A stretch of DNA of 64,000 bases, from positions 3,141,001-3,205,000 of the forward strand of contig NZ_CP102268.1 in NCBI RefSeq assembly GCF_025148285.1, read 5' to 3'. A program made the position numbers and the translations under genes. Positions 56,189 to 64,000 of the stretch are shown here, piece after piece. Source of the stretch: Marvinbryantia formatexigens DSM 14469. Its GTDB lineage: Bacteria; Bacillota; Clostridia; Lachnospirales; Lachnospiraceae. The notes under the pieces are model-generated. The model was not told the DNA's origin. It saw only the letters and a program-made list of their open reading frames with translations, and ran no database searches. Position 1 is the stretch's first letter; each line of letters starts with the position of its first letter.

Positions 56189-56671
56189 GAAAATGGCAGC
56201 AACGACAGATATTTAGAATTTACAAACCTGACTAAGCCAGATGCTGAAACCAAATGCCTTAATAAAGAAATAGGAAAAACCGGAGGAGGAAATTTTGTAA
56301 GAGCTGTTTATATCATGGAAAGTCTGTGGCATTTAACAGAAAAGCCGGATGCAAAACCAGAGAATTTTTTGCATCAGATGCTTTGTATATGCCGTATGAA
56401 CGGGATTCCTGCAAAATGCGTGTGCGGCATAATTTCCGGAAATGAAAAGCTGCAGTCCTGGGTTGAGGTATCTACGGATTATGGATACGTGGGAGTCGAT
56501 CCATGGAACCGCTGCCTGACAGATGAAACATACATGAAACTGGCACAGGGAAGGGATCTGGAAGAGTGCGCAATATTTGAAGTAAAAAAAGAAAGGCAGA
56601 ATTATTCACTGGATATTCAGATAACTACTGCAGCAGAAGAAAATAGTGACAGAGGAACAGGAGGTGTCGGA
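56189..56671 (+). pseudogene. decayed transglutaminase-like protein
   Basis: A frame open from before 56189 reads FTNLTKPDAETKCLNKEI and, further on, MLCICRMNGIPAKCVCGI and WVEVSTDYGYVGVDPWNR. These are the transglutaminase-core landmarks, GIPAR and the H-WVEV / D-P blocks. The catalytic cysteine position is occupied by a non-cysteine residue and the histidine before WVEV is serine or glutamine, so it cannot be active. Start unclear (ATG 56315 is the first good one). It runs without a stop into the winged-helix gene at 56672. Confidence 0.6.
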
Positions 56672-57160
56672 ATGATTCAAAAAAATATAGATAAAGATGG
56701 CATGGATTTTTCGGGACAGGTGGTGGAAAAAAGCAGTTATGACGGCATGAGAGAAACACTTCACAAGATGCTGTCCTCGGATGAACTGCTGATATGGACA
56801 ATCACAAAGAGATTGGGACTTCAGCGGACAGACAAGAGAATGTACCTGGAAGAGTTTTCTGAAAAAATGAATCTCCCGCTGCGGAAATCCTCCATGCTTG
56901 TAAAACGTCTGCAGGATGCCGATTATGTGGATTGGAAATATGATGGATTGGGGGAAGAAGGAACTTATGTTGAATTCACCGGCAAATGGTGGGAGGCGGT
57001 TGAAAACCAGAAAAGAGGCATGGAGAAAGTATATGGCGGCACTGTTGAAAAATTCGGAAAGGACAGGTTCCTTCAGTTGTTAAGCGAGATAGAGGATTTC
57101 AATGAAACCGTCAAAGAAATTACCGATATGAATGGAGATGAAATCGATGGAACAGAATAA
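56672..57160 (+). CDS. winged-helix (MarR-like) protein
   Basis: About 162 residues from ATG 56672, which follows the excellent ribosome site AGGAGGTG by five bases. It is in the same frame as the upstream transglutaminase remnant, so an 281-residue fusion from 56315 is also readable. Segment MYLEEFSEKMNLPLRKSSMLVKRLQDADYV is a helix-turn-helix with wing, and the rest is helical. It overlaps the citrate synthase gene by 14 bases. It may be a second regulator or a DNA-free helper in the cluster; no exact family recognised. Confidence 0.7.
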   Translation: MIQKNIDKDGMDFSGQVVEKSSYDGMRETLHKMLSSDELLIWTITKRLGLQRTDKRMYLEEFSEKMNLPLRKSSMLVKRLQDADYVDWKYDGLGEEGTYVEFTGKWWEAVENQKRGMEKVYGGTVEKFGKDRFLQLLSEIEDFNETVKEITDMNGDEIDGTE

Positions 57161-58481
57161 ATTGAGCAGTTATGCAGAAGGGAAAAAACAGATCTGCATG
57201 GAAAACGATAAAATACCTAAAAAACTATATGAAGAATATGGCGTGAATTGTGGACTGCGAGACGAAAACGGGAAAGGGGTATTAACCGGATTAACCCGTA
57301 TTTCTAAAATTGTATCTTTTCGCAAAAATAAAGAGGGAACGCTGCAACCATGTGATGGAGAATTATGGTATCGGGGGTATCACATCTTTGATTTGATTGA
57401 TTCTCTGAAAGGCGAATATGGTTTTGAAAAGATTGCATATCTGCTGTTATTTGGTAATTATCCGGACGCTAAAGAGGAAGAAGCCTTTTTTCAGGTTTTG
57501 AGCGAAGCAAGGGAACTGCCGCAGAATTTCACGAGAGATGTACTTATGAAAGCTCCGTCTAAGGATATTATGAATTCTATGACGAGAAGCGTATTGACGC
57601 TTGCATCTTATGATAAGCGCAAAGAGTTTAACACGCTGGAAGATAATATCCGGCAGGCAATTCAGATGATTGCCGTTTTTCCTATGCTGGCTGTTTATGG
57701 ATATCATGCGTATAACCATTATGAGAATCATGCCAGTATGTATATACACCGTCCAGATCCGAAATTATCAACAGCAGAAAATATTCTCAGGATGTTAAGG
57801 CCGGATGCTTCTTATACACAACTGGAAGCAAAAGTGCTGGATGTGGCTCTGATACTCCATATGGAGCATGGCGGCGGAAATAATTCTACATTTACGACCA
57901 GAGTCGTAACCTCTGCAGGTTCTGACACGTATTCTGCGGTAGCGGCGGCGATGTCTTCATTAAAAGGTCCGAAACATGGCGGAGCAAATATAAAAGTCAT
58001 GGAGATGATACAGGATATCAAAGATCATGTGCCAGACTGGGAAGATAAAGAAGCAGTTGAGAATTACCTTGCAAAAATACTGGACAAGGAAGCCTTTGAC
58101 CATAAAGGGCTGATTTACGGAATGGGACACGCCGTATACTCTGTTTCTGATCCGAGAGAAAAAGTGCTGAAATTCTACGTACAAAAACTTGCAAAGGAAA
58201 AAGGGAGAGACAAAGATATGGCTCTGTATGATGCGATCGAGGAAGCAGCACCTGTACTGATCGCACAGAAACGGCATATTTTCAAAGGAGTCAGCCCTAA
58301 TGTTGATTTTTACAGCGGATTCGTATACGAGATGCTGGGAATACCAATGGAGCTTTATACGCCTTTATTTGCGGTGGCCCGCATTGTCGGCTGGAGCGCA
58401 CATAGACTGGAAGAGCTTGTAGGAATGAATAAAATTATCCGTCCGGCTTACATGAGTGTTATGCGGGAAAGGGAGGAGTGA
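57147..58481 (+). CDS. citrate synthase family protein
   Basis: About 444 residues. It has the catalytic histidines in HMEHGGGNNSTF and GMGHAVYSVSDPR, and the aspartate in NVDFYSGFVYEMLG, so the enzyme looks active for acetyl-CoA plus oxaloacetate or a 2-methylcitrate-type reaction. Long N-terminal extension (about 1-45) is common in Firmicutes homologues. ATG 57147 follows GGAG by eight bases; ATG 57132 is possible. It is the only TCA-type enzyme in the window and stands inside a chaperone-like cluster, with no aconitase nearby. Confidence 0.93.
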   Translation: MEQNKLSSYAEGKKQICMENDKIPKKLYEEYGVNCGLRDENGKGVLTGLTRISKIVSFRKNKEGTLQPCDGELWYRGYHIFDLIDSLKGEYGFEKIAYLLLFGNYPDAKEEEAFFQVLSEARELPQNFTRDVLMKAPSKDIMNSMTRSVLTLASYDKRKEFNTLEDNIRQAIQMIAVFPMLAVYGYHAYNHYENHASMYIHRPDPKLSTAENILRMLRPDASYTQLEAKVLDVALILHMEHGGGNNSTFTTRVVTSAGSDTYSAVAAAMSSLKGPKHGGANIKVMEMIQDIKDHVPDWEDKEAVENYLAKILDKEAFDHKGLIYGMGHAVYSVSDPREKVLKFYVQKLAKEKGRDKDMALYDAIEEAAPVLIAQKRHIFKGVSPNVDFYSGFVYEMLGIPMELYTPLFAVARIVGWSAHRLEELVGMNKIIRPAYMSVMREREE

Positions 58482-58485
58482 TTTC

Positions 58486-59313
58486 ATGTATGGATATATC
58501 TGTTGTAATAAAACGGGGTTAAGTGAAGAAGAAATCAACCGTTATCAAAGTGCTTACTGCGGGTTATGTAATAACTTAAAAACAAGGTACGGGCAGTTGG
58601 AAAGAATCAGTTTAAGTTATGACATGACATTTGTGATTCTGTTTTTGTCGTCGCTCTATGAGCCAGAGGAAGAAGCAGGGGAGTTCCGGTGCGGAGTCCA
58701 TCCGTTACATAAAAAGACAGAGACAGAAAATAAATTTACGGCGTATGCTGCGGATATGACGATTGCCTTATCTTATTACAAATGTATGGATGACTGGAAG
58801 GATGAAAAGAAATATTTGAAGCGCCTGTATGCGAGAAGCATAAAGAAACAGTATCAGGAGGTTGCTGAAAAATACCCCCGGCAATGTAAGGCTATTTCGG
58901 AAGGCATCAGGGAATTGGAGCAGATAGAAAATTCAACAGCGGATACAAAGCCGGATGATGCGGTTAAGTGTTCTGGAAAAATGTTGTCGGAACTTTTTGT
59001 TTATGAAGAGGATTTTTGGAGTAACAGCCTGCGCTCTTTTGGATTTGAACTTGGGAAATTCATCTACCTCATGGACGCATCCATGGATTACAAGGAGGAC
59101 ATCAGGAAACATAATTATAACCCACTGATCGGGATGAATAAAAAACCGGAGGAAATGAAAGAAATCCTTACAATGTGTATAGGGAATGTGACACAGATTT
59201 TTGAAAAGCTGCCTTTGGTCCAGGATCAACATCTGCTGAGAAACATCTTATATGGAGGCGTGTGGCAGAAATATTCTGAAAAAATGCAGAGGAAGGAGAA
59301 AAAGCATGGTTGA
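58486..59313 (+). CDS. DUF5685-like protein
   Basis: About 275 residues. N-terminal cysteines [13 protein letters not shown] and [14 protein letters not shown] may bind metal. The body is helical: [27 protein letters not shown] and [14 protein letters not shown], the last a likely acidic, helical-bundle metal or prenyl-like motif. I recall this family next to J-domain protein genes in Clostridia; function unknown. ATG 58486 follows GGGAGGAG. It overlaps the J-domain gene by eight bases. Confidence 0.7.
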   Translation: MYGYICCNKTGLSEEEINRYQSAYCGLCNNLKTRYGQLERISLSYDMTFVILFLSSLYEPEEEAGEFRCGVHPLHKKTETENKFTAYAADMTIALSYYKCMDDWKDEKKYLKRLYARSIKKQYQEVAEKYPRQCKAISEGIRELEQIENSTADTKPDDAVKCSGKMLSELFVYEEDFWSNSLRSFGFELGKFIYLMDASMDYKEDIRKHNYNPLIGMNKKPEEMKEILTMCIGNVTQIFEKLPLVQDQHLLRNILYGGVWQKYSEKMQRKEKKHG

Positions 59314-60061
59314 TGATCCGTATAAAGTTCTCGGCGTACCCGAAAATGCAACAAAAGATGAGATAAAGAAAGCATACCGAAAAAAAGCAAAGGAATATCA
59401 CCCCGATTTACATCCGGATGATCCTCAGGCAGCGGAAAAAATGAATGAGATAAACGAAGCCTACGATATGTTGAATAATCCTGAAAAATATAAGAAAGAA
59501 CAGCAGAAATCTCAACAGAACAGTTATTCCTATGGAAACACATATGAAAGAAACTCAGAGAGAGGTTCCACATACGGCAATGGCTGGGGAGGCTATCGGA
59601 ATGAAGGGAATGGCGGAGGATATGGCGGATTTGGAGATTTCAACTTTGACGATCTGTTTTCCTTCCGGGGCAGAACATACACGCCGCCGAAGGCAAAAGT
59701 GGAGCCGGGTGACAGTGAAGAAATCCGTCAGGCAATTGATTTAATAAATATACGTGAATTTGCAAGAGCCAATGAAATTTTAAACCAGATTTTAGGAAAG
59801 GACAGGAATGCAAGATGGTATTATCTGAGTTCCTTATCGAATTATGGGATGGGAAACCATATACAGGCTGTTGAGCAGATTCAGAAGGCAATACAGAAGG
59901 AACCGGAAAACAGACTCTATCAGAACACGCTGCAGAGCTTTCAAAATTCCGGGACAGCATACAATCAGGACGGGCAGGAATATCAGAAATATGCGGATGG
60001 GATGAACAAAATCTGCCGGAGTTTCTGTGTGATACAAATGTTTTGCATGTTCTGCAGATGA
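59306..60061 (+). CDS. J-domain protein with TPR-like C-terminus
   Basis: About 251 residues. The J domain (about 1-68) has [25 protein letters not shown]-like helix II and the essential HPD in [11 protein letters not shown] glycine/tyrosine/asparagine-rich linker (about 75-125) follows, then TPR-like helices (about 145-215: [33 protein letters not shown]). The C-terminal end is cysteine-rich (CRSFC, CMFCR). ATG 59306 follows GGAAGGAG. J proteins stimulate Hsp70 ATPase domains, but the Hsp70 encoded next has none. Confidence 0.9.
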   Translation: MVDDPYKVLGVPENATKDEIKKAYRKKAKEYHPDLHPDDPQAAEKMNEINEAYDMLNNPEKYKKEQQKSQQNSYSYGNTYERNSERGSTYGNGWGGYRNEGNGGGYGGFGDFNFDDLFSFRGRTYTPPKAKVEPGDSEEIRQAIDLINIREFARANEILNQILGKDRNARWYYLSSLSNYGMGNHIQAVEQIQKAIQKEPENRLYQNTLQSFQNSGTAYNQDGQEYQKYADGMNKICRSFCVIQMFCMFCR

Positions 60062-60101
60062 TGAATCCGATAAATGAAGAATGAAACAGGAGGCATGGAT
60101 C

Positions 60102-60785
60102 ATGAGCAAAGTAATAGGAATCGACTTGGGAACGCCGCTGAGCTTGTCCATAGAAACAGTCGGCGGAGTGGCGACACGTCTGGTAGAAAGAAATTCCACT
60201 TTGCCCACCCGCTATTCACAGGTGTTTTCAACAGCGGCGCCATATCAGAAATCTGTGGAAATCAATGTCCTGCAGGGAGAACGGCCGATGGCGAAGGACA
60301 ATAAAAGCATAGGTAAGTTTAAACTGAAAGGGATCAAGGCGGCTCCGGCAGGTGTGCCGCAGATTGAAGTGACATTTGACATAGATGCAAACGGAATACT
60401 GATGGTTTCTGCAAAAGATCTGGATACGGGGAAACAGCAGTCTATTACCATTACTGCCAATGACAGGATGTCAGATGCCGAAATCGAGCAGGCTATGGAA
60501 GATGCAAGAAACTATGCAGGACAGGATCAGGTGCGCCGGGAGGCGGCGGAACTGTTGAATGAGTGCCAGAGCCTGCTAAATGAAACAGGGCAAAAAGTAA
60601 AGGATGCAGGAAAACAGCTTGATAAATCAGTGAAAAAACGGATAAAAAAGAAAAGTAATACGTTGAGAAAGCTGGTAGATAAATGCCGTTTGGATAAAGT
60701 AACAGAAACTGAAATCAATGATATGAGATCAGAAAAAAGCCAGTTGGAAAATCTGGTGTCCGGTGCATTTGGGTCTGAACAATAA
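60102..60785 (+). CDS. Hsp70 (DnaK) lacking its ATPase domain
   Basis: A 227-residue protein against about 610 for DnaK. It begins MSKVIGIDLGT, the first strand and phosphate loop of DnaK, then jumps directly to PLSLSIETVGGVATRLVERN, the start of the substrate-binding domain. The beta sandwich (QVFSTAAPYQ, VLQGERPMAKDN, GVPQIEVTFDIDANGIL) and helical lid (about 130-225) are complete. The roughly 370-residue nucleotide-binding domain is missing with the frame kept. The junction falls at a threonine codon ACG present at both ends of the lost segment in typical DnaK. AGGAGG lies eight bases before ATG 60102. It cannot cycle with ATP; it may act as a holdase or be decaying. Confidence 0.9.
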   Translation: MSKVIGIDLGTPLSLSIETVGGVATRLVERNSTLPTRYSQVFSTAAPYQKSVEINVLQGERPMAKDNKSIGKFKLKGIKAAPAGVPQIEVTFDIDANGILMVSAKDLDTGKQQSITITANDRMSDAEIEQAMEDARNYAGQDQVRREAAELLNECQSLLNETGQKVKDAGKQLDKSVKKRIKKKSNTLRKLVDKCRLDKVTETEINDMRSEKSQLENLVSGAFGSEQ

Positions 60786-60804
60786 GAAAGGCAGGTAACA
60801 AAAG

Positions 60805-60990
60805 ATGAAAGGCTGGAAAGATAAATTTATGAGCTATGTTGAATTGGTAAAGATGAATTTTGAACAGCGCAAAACACATAGGATATTTATGTGTAAGGTA
60901 TGTGGGAAAAAAGTAAGAGTACCCAAAGGAAAAGGAAAAATAGAAATAACCTGTCCTTCGTGTGGAAACAAAATGACGCATCATACATAA
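60805..60990 (+). CDS. small zinc-ribbon protein
   Basis: A 61-residue basic protein. Two CxxC pairs, CKVCGKKVRVPKGKGK and CPSCGNK, form a zinc ribbon at the C-terminal half; the N-terminal half is helical. GCAGGTAAC precedes the ATG, a modest site. It sits between the Hsp70 stub and the DUF1538 gene. Similar ribbons help RNA or protein binding; role unknown. Confidence 0.75.
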   Translation: MKGWKDKFMSYVELVKMNFEQRKTHRIFMCKVCGKKVRVPKGKGKIEITCPSCGNKMTHHT

Positions 60991-61010
60991 GAAAGAGGCG
61001 ACGGACGAGC

Positions 61011-62528
61011 ATGGATAAACTAAAGGAAAAAGTGGGGGAATCACTCACAAGCGTTCTGCCTGTTACAATGATCGTACTGTTTTTAAGCATTGTATTAGTG
61101 CCTGTAAAAATTGAGGCGATAGCAATGTTTCTGGTTGGAGCGGTGTTATTGATTATAGGTATGGGATTTTTTCAGCTTGGAGCGGAAATGTCAATGACGC
61201 CATTGGGACAGGGCATTGGCGGACAACTTGTAAAAAAACGAAAACTCCCATTGATTATCTGCGGATGCTTTTTGATGGGAACGCTTATCACTATTTCAGA
61301 ACCGGATCTCCAGGTGCTGGCGAATCAGGTTGCATCCATCCCAAATTCAGTGCTGGTACTGTCGGTTGCTATTGGCGTGGGACTTTTTCTTGTTGCGGCG
61401 GTTTTGAGAATTTTATATAAAATACCGATTACCTATTTATTGATTGGAATGTATCTGATTCTTTTGGTTTTGGCAATGGCAGCTCCATCAGATTTTCTGG
61501 CGGTGGCATTTGACGCCGGGGGTGTTACCACCGGTCCGATGACAGTTCCCTTTATTATGGCTTTAGGAATTGGGCTTTCTGCATCGAGAAGTGATAAAAA
61601 CAGTGCCAGCGACAGCTTTGGACTGATTGCATTGAGCAGTGTCGGACCGGTTCTGATGGTACTTGTCCTGGGTATTTTTTATCATCCGACGGATGCGGTT
61701 TATACGACTACGGTTATTCCCAATCTTGTCACTATGCAGGATGTTGTACACCAGTTTGTACGGGCGATACCACAGTACGCAAAAGAAGTTATCGTCAGTA
61801 TGCTTCTGATCATTGCGGTTTTTGTGGTATTCCAGGTTTGTACACATAAATATCACAGGCGTCAGCTGCTAAAAATGAGTGTAGGATTTGGATATACGAT
61901 TATTGGTCTGATTCTCTTCCTGACAGGAGTAAATGTTGGTTTTGCGCCAGTAGGAAATTTGTTGGGAGAAGGTCTGGCGGCAGGGACCTATAAATGGTTG
62001 ACTGTACCAATCGGAATGCTGATCGGGTATTATATTGTGAAGGCGGAACCTGCCGTTCAGATTTTAAACCGACAGGTAGAGGATATTACGGGAGGCATGA
62101 TTTCCAGTAAGCAGATGAATCAGTGTCTCTCAATCGGAGTAGCCTGTGCAGTGGGGCTGGCGATGCTGCGTGCATTAACGGGAATCGCAATTTATTGGAT
62201 TTTGATTCCCGGATATGTAGCGGCGTTCGTTTTAAGTATTTTTGTTCCGCAGGTTTTCGTAGGCATTGCGTTTGATTCCGGCGGGGTGGCCAGCGGTCCC
62301 ATGACGTCTACATTTTTGCTGCCATTATCAATGGGTGTATGTACTGCTGTGGGCGGGAATGTGGTGACAGATGCTTTCGGTGTCATAGCATTAGTGGCAT
62401 TAGCTCCTCTGATTGCAATACAGATTATGGGAATTATTTATAAATGCAAGATGAAGAAGAATACATTGCCGTCTGAAAAAGAAATAGCAGAAGATACGAT
62501 TATTGAACTGGAGGAGGAATCGTTATGA
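61011..62528 (+). CDS. DUF1538 membrane protein, internally duplicated
   Basis: About 505 residues with about twelve TM helices. Two halves repeat the same signature: FDAGGVTTGPMTVPF (about 167-181) and FDSGGVASGPMTSTF (about 420-435), each followed by a glycine/serine-rich helix and a DSFG/DAFG motif (SDSFGLIALSS, TDAFGVIALVAL). The inverted or tandem duplication is typical of transporters. ATG 61011 follows AGAGG. It is coupled by an ATGA overlap to a P-II-like gene, pointing to regulation by a ligand-binding signal protein, as with AmtB-GlnK. Substrate unknown. Confidence 0.88.
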   Translation: MDKLKEKVGESLTSVLPVTMIVLFLSIVLVPVKIEAIAMFLVGAVLLIIGMGFFQLGAEMSMTPLGQGIGGQLVKKRKLPLIICGCFLMGTLITISEPDLQVLANQVASIPNSVLVLSVAIGVGLFLVAAVLRILYKIPITYLLIGMYLILLVLAMAAPSDFLAVAFDAGGVTTGPMTVPFIMALGIGLSASRSDKNSASDSFGLIALSSVGPVLMVLVLGIFYHPTDAVYTTTVIPNLVTMQDVVHQFVRAIPQYAKEVIVSMLLIIAVFVVFQVCTHKYHRRQLLKMSVGFGYTIIGLILFLTGVNVGFAPVGNLLGEGLAAGTYKWLTVPIGMLIGYYIVKAEPAVQILNRQVEDITGGMISSKQMNQCLSIGVACAVGLAMLRALTGIAIYWILIPGYVAAFVLSIFVPQVFVGIAFDSGGVASGPMTSTFLLPLSMGVCTAVGGNVVTDAFGVIALVALAPLIAIQIMGIIYKCKMKKNTLPSEKEIAEDTIIELEEESL

Positions 62529-63220
62529 AATCGAATATGCTGGCTATGCGTCTGCTGTTTACAATAACGGATGTGAAAGAGGCGAAAAAGATAGAAGAAT
62601 TGCTTTTTCAAGCTCATTTACCTATTTATTATCAATGCAGAGGGCAGGGAACGGCGAAGTCAGAATTGCTGGATATTTGCGGGTTAAGCGGGAGAGCAAG
62701 ACTGATCACAGTGACAATCCTGCCTCAGAAATTAGTGGATTCAATATTTACCAGTCTCTCGCAAAAGTATCATATTACCAGAAAGGGAATGGGGATAGCC
62801 GGAACCATTCCGATAACTGGAATACAGGAAATCGTGCTGAAGATGATGGATGAAGAAATGCGCAGAAAACTGGAAGAAAATATTGAAAGGAATGAAATCG
62901 AAATGAACAAAGATGCCATGTATACAATGGTTTTGACGGCAGTAAAAGAAGGATATAGCGATCATGTAATTGATGCTGCACTAAAGGCAGGCGCAAAAGG
63001 CGGTTCTGTAATTCGGGGCAGACGGAGGGGAAATGAAGCGATTGTACAGTTTTTGGGAATTTCCATGCAGGAAGAACAGGAATTTGTACTGGTAATTGTT
63101 CCAAAAGATAAGAAGGCAGATATTATGAAATCTGTCAGTGATTCCTGCGGATTAAAAACACCGGCAAAAGGAGTGATACTTTCGGTTCCTGTTGAAGAGA
63201 TTGCCGGTATGGAGAATTAA
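62525..63220 (+). CDS. double P-II-like signalling protein
   Basis: A 231-residue protein with two P-II-type ferredoxin-like halves (about 5-100 and 125-228). The second half is closer to P-II: MVLTAVKEGYSDHVIDAALKAGAKGGSVIRGRRRG, with QFLGISMQEEQEFVLVIVP. The classic T-loop tyrosine is not evident. GAGGAGG precedes the ATG, which overlaps the DUF1538 stop. It probably binds a nucleotide or small ligand and controls the DUF1538 transporter. Confidence 0.85.
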   Translation: MKSNMLAMRLLFTITDVKEAKKIEELLFQAHLPIYYQCRGQGTAKSELLDICGLSGRARLITVTILPQKLVDSIFTSLSQKYHITRKGMGIAGTIPITGIQEIVLKMMDEEMRRKLEENIERNEIEMNKDAMYTMVLTAVKEGYSDHVIDAALKAGAKGGSVIRGRRRGNEAIVQFLGISMQEEQEFVLVIVPKDKKADIMKSVSDSCGLKTPAKGVILSVPVEEIAGMEN

Positions 63221-63406
63221 CAGCAGGGAGATTTAGAAAAGATGATGGAATGACTGTTGTTTACGAAAGGTATATCAGACTGCCGGTTGTGCCGGGAAAA
63301 TGCAGGATGTGCCAGAAACCTTGAAATGAGAGAAAATATGGGTTACCGTTGGGGAGAACTATAAAAACTGTTTTTTATATTTTAAACGAACGGAGGGACA
63401 GGAATT

Positions 63407-64000
63407 ATGCAGGCAATGTGGATTACTGTATCAGAAGATCTGGGGGATATCTGCCCCGTATTCAGGAAAACATGGAATTGCAGCGGACATGTAAAATGCG
63501 CCAGAATTATGATGAGTTCTCTTGGAGTGTATGAAGCAGAACTGAATGGAAAACGAATTAGCGATTACGTGCTGGCACCTGGGTGGACGAGCTATAAAAC
63601 ACGTTTACAGTATCAGGAGTATGATATCACGGAAATGCTGGAAGAGAAAAATACGCTGGAGATAACGGTGGGAAAAGGATGGTTCCGTTCGCGTATGGCT
63701 GACTTTGCATATCCGGAAGAAGCAGAGAAGCGGCAAAAACAACCCTGCGGTCTTATTGCACAGCTTTCTGTTATCTATAAAGACGGAAAACAGGAAGAGC
63801 TGTATACGGATGAAACATGGGAATATGCAGAAAGTCCTGTCCGATTCAGTGAAATCTATGACGGTGAAGTATATGATGCATGTTTTTGTCCGGCGGACTG
63901 GAAACGGGCGGTGATACTAAACTGGTCTAAGGATATTCTGATTCCGCAGGAAGGATGTAAAATCAGGGAGATGGAGCGTATTTACGCAAAATCTGTGTTT
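63407..64000 (+). CDS. GH78 alpha-L-rhamnosidase, N-terminal part (cut by window end)
   Basis: A 198-codon frame is open to the window end. It begins MQAMWITVSEDLGDICPVF, then ARIMMSSLGVYEAELNGKRI and DYVLAPGWTSYKTRLQYQEYDITEML. Next comes LEITVGKGWF, the beta-sandwich N-domain typical of GH78 rhamnosidases (LGxYExxxNG, LxPGWT, YxxYD). GGAGGG lies nine bases before ATG 63407. The catalytic barrel is beyond the window. The start of a separate glycan gene set; rhamnose specificity is the family norm but unproven here. Confidence 0.85.
   Translation, partial: MQAMWITVSEDLGDICPVFRKTWNCSGHVKCARIMMSSLGVYEAELNGKRISDYVLAPGWTSYKTRLQYQEYDITEMLEEKNTLEITVGKGWFRSRMADFAYPEEAEKRQKQPCGLIAQLSVIYKDGKQEELYTDETWEYAESPVRFSEIYDGEVYDACFCPADWKRAVILNWSKDILIPQEGCKIREMERIYAKSVF

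Overview
The window looks like chromosomal DNA of a Clostridia bacterium, most likely Lachnospiraceae. The evidence is the gene content: DnaE-type Pol III, HgdC-like activases, a GPH transporter with GH3/GH5/GH31/GH78 enzymes, AgrA/AgrC-like signalling, Shine-Dalgarno-rich starts and moderate GC. The species cannot be fixed from the sequence alone. Nearly all genes lie on the + strand; the one clear exception is an HNH nuclease gene at 38.7-39.9 kb. No tRNA, rRNA, CRISPR array or insertion sequence was recognised.

Layout. 0-16 kb is mostly housekeeping: ridA, a small conserved protein, dnaE, pfkA, a SpoU rRNA methyltransferase, an SH3/cell-wall hydrolase, an NfeD/SPFH pair, argF, birA, a dusB operon, greA, and lysS with a C-terminal tRNA-binding domain. 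A 0.5-kb non-coding block at 7.9-8.35 kb holds a tandemly duplicated, hairpin-rich element. 16-17.3 kb is an AT-richer insert with a broken AbiEi-like gene, flanked by two copies of a terminator-like repeat. 17.4-25 kb has an MFS transporter and then a complete F-type ATPase operon (a, c, b, alpha, gamma, beta, epsilon). That operon has no separate delta gene: the delta C-terminal domain is fused to the N-terminus of alpha.

25-34 kb carries a GT8 glycosyltransferase, a three-gene CoA-dehydratase-activase set, and an OmpR/HisKA two-component system with an ABC exporter. 34-38.7 kb is a decaying accessory region: a methyltransferase, an ATC-hydrolase-like protein, a TetR regulator, an FMN-binding lipoprotein, and remnants of a methyltransferase, an alpha/beta hydrolase and a MATE pump. 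38.7-43.2 kb has the HNH nuclease gene diverging, across a palindrome-rich intergenic region, from a DnaQ-exonuclease/RecD2-helicase fusion.

43.2-55.4 kb is a glycan-use region: GH31, a LytTR/GHKL two-component system, a lipoprotein, a frameshifted domain-swapped GH3, a membrane protein, GH5, a GPH symporter and an SGNH hydrolase. 55.6-63.2 kb is an unusual cluster: a MarR regulator with paired operator-like palindromes, a decayed transglutaminase running into a winged-helix protein, citrate synthase, a DUF5685-like protein, a J-domain protein, an Hsp70 lacking its ATPase domain, a zinc ribbon, a duplicated DUF1538 membrane protein and a double P-II-like protein. The window ends inside a GH78 alpha-L-rhamnosidase gene.

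The strongest leads are the delta-alpha ATPase fusion, the ATPase-less Hsp70 and its cluster, the DnaQ-RecD2 fusion beside an HNH nuclease, and the duplicated structured element at 8 kb.
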